Part shown: positions 62,796-64,000 of the stretch, piece by piece
How positions within the stretch are numbered: the stretch's first letter is position 1
Layout of the letters: every line of letters begins with the position of its first letter
Assembly: GCA_022577435.1 (NCBI GenBank)
Contig: JAKOON010000011.1
Location: forward strand, 7,471,501-7,535,500
DNA: 64,000 bases
Reading direction: 5' to 3'
Source of the DNA: Embiotoca jacksoni
Lineage: Eukaryota > Chordata > Actinopteri > Embiotocidae
Position numbers and translations under genes: made by a program
Notes under the pieces: generated by a model
What the model was told of the DNA's origin: nothing
Seen by the model: the letters and a program-made list of their open reading frames with translations, nothing else
Databases searched by the model: none

Positions 62796-63641
62796 TGTGT
62801 GTATTTCCTTTGTATCCTCCCTTAACCTTGTCTCTTTGACAAGTTCATTTAGTCAAAACTATATTTCCTTTCAGCAAGAGAATTATTCTGGACTTCAAAA
62901 TCCTTCATCCAGTCCAAAATATTCAAAACATTTTCTGCTCGTAAGTTTAGAGTCTTGCTAAGAAATGATGAACCATTTATCTGATCAGGTTCACTCTTTT
63001 TTTTTTTTTTTATGTAGTAAACCTGGCACTTCTTAACAAGAAATGTGAGTGTCCATGATGCTTCTCTATTTTTCTTAACCACACCACTTTGACTTGCTAA
63101 CAATGATTTAACAAATTGGACAGAGATGAAATCTGAAGGTGAAGAATGTGACACTGAAAATGTGAACTGAATTAGGGAAATAATTTGAATGGCAATGTTA
63201 TTGCCTTTTTCTAGAAAAGACTAAAGGAAAAGACAACAAAAGATAAACGTTTATGTGAGCCTTCCTTTAGCTTTCATACTGTAATACATTATGTATTAGA
63301 AAGAGGATTCAGAACAAAGATAACTGCTGCGCTATAGCCACACATATCATAAAATGATAAAGAGTTGGCACAAACAAGGCACCAGACTGGTATTTTACAT
63401 ACGAGTACAGTAGCTACTGGGGCTCTATACACAATATAAACCCACAACCATACCAAGTTTAAAGTGCATTTCAGCACTTAACCTTTATGCACAAAGTTTA
63501 CAATCCTTTCTGTCTGTGATGAACAAACAGCCTAATTTATGACAAACCAAAAAAGGTGCCTTCAGTAAGGGGTATCCAGCATGTGAACCCAGAAGAGACT
63601 ATGGATAACACTTTGATAATGTGAAACTCAGAGCTGTAGCC

Positions 63642-63722
<81 letters not shown>
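63642..63722. repeat. (TA)n microsatellite
   Basis: About 40 units with one TG interruption, downstream of bcr. Confidence 0.95.
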
Positions 63723-63724
<2 letters not shown>

Positions 63725-64000
63725 ATTCCAACAACATTTTAGTTATTTTTCTTTCACTTTATTTTTTATCTCCTACTATCCTGTCATCGATTTCCATTCT
63801 TTCATACGTCACTGTTTATCAGAAGCCCTACCTTAACCCTCCTCTCTCTCCACACACACACACACTGACACTACTGTGTTTCCGTCATTTTAGAGTAGGC
63901 TGTTACATTGATTTACATTCATTTCCTTGAGATTTACCGTAAACCCGAACCATATTTACTTGCCTAACCCCAATCTTAACATATCTTAACCTTAACATAA

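Larger units (their letters stand above)
62061..64000. other. Intergenic sequence downstream of bcr
   Basis: AT-rich DNA with a (TA)n tract at 63642-63722. No exon of a following gene was recognised on either strand. Confidence 0.6.

Overview
The window is nuclear DNA of a ray-finned fish, most likely a teleost. It has large GT-AG introns, very abundant (CA/TG)n microsatellites, and fish-type repeats: an L2/Maui-like LINE tail, a tRNA-like SINE, a Tc1 transposase relic, a TTAA-flanked foldback MITE and a familiar teleost high-copy repeat. The species cannot be read from the sequence.

One protein-coding gene is present, on the + strand: bcr, the orthologue of human BCR, a regulator of Rho/Rac GTPases. 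I could place 22 consecutive coding exons (21466..58072) with consistent splice phases and no frame break. They give 843 complete residues ending in a TAG stop. Their order, sizes and phases fit exons 2-23 of human BCR as I remember it. Exon 1, which in BCR encodes the N-terminal coiled coil and the atypical kinase region, is not here. The first 21.4 kb therefore reads as intron 1 and the promoter lies upstream of the window.

Layout: 1-21465, intron 1, rich in microsatellites and containing the Tc1 and LINE relics; 21466-21650, exon 2 (linker); 27287-38578, exons 3-8 (Dbl-homology GEF domain), with the SINE and the foldback MITE in intron 5; 45247-47309, exons 9-12 (PH domain); 47569-52791, exons 13-17 (end of PH region and C2 domain), including the counterpart of the human major breakpoint cluster; 53120-58072, exons 18-23 (RhoGAP domain and a C-terminal PDZ ligand STEV). 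From 58073 a T-rich 3' untranslated region follows, with several AATAAA signals, the most distal convincing one at 62038. The last ~1.9 kb looks intergenic.

The protein part encoded here combines a GEF module (DH-PH), a membrane-type C2 module and a Rac/Cdc42-type GAP module. Key RhoGAP residues are intact. I found no second gene, no RNA gene, no CRISPR and no sign of a new biological system. The items of interest are gene-structure conservation, possible alternative splicing, repeat structures able to fold, and transposon history.
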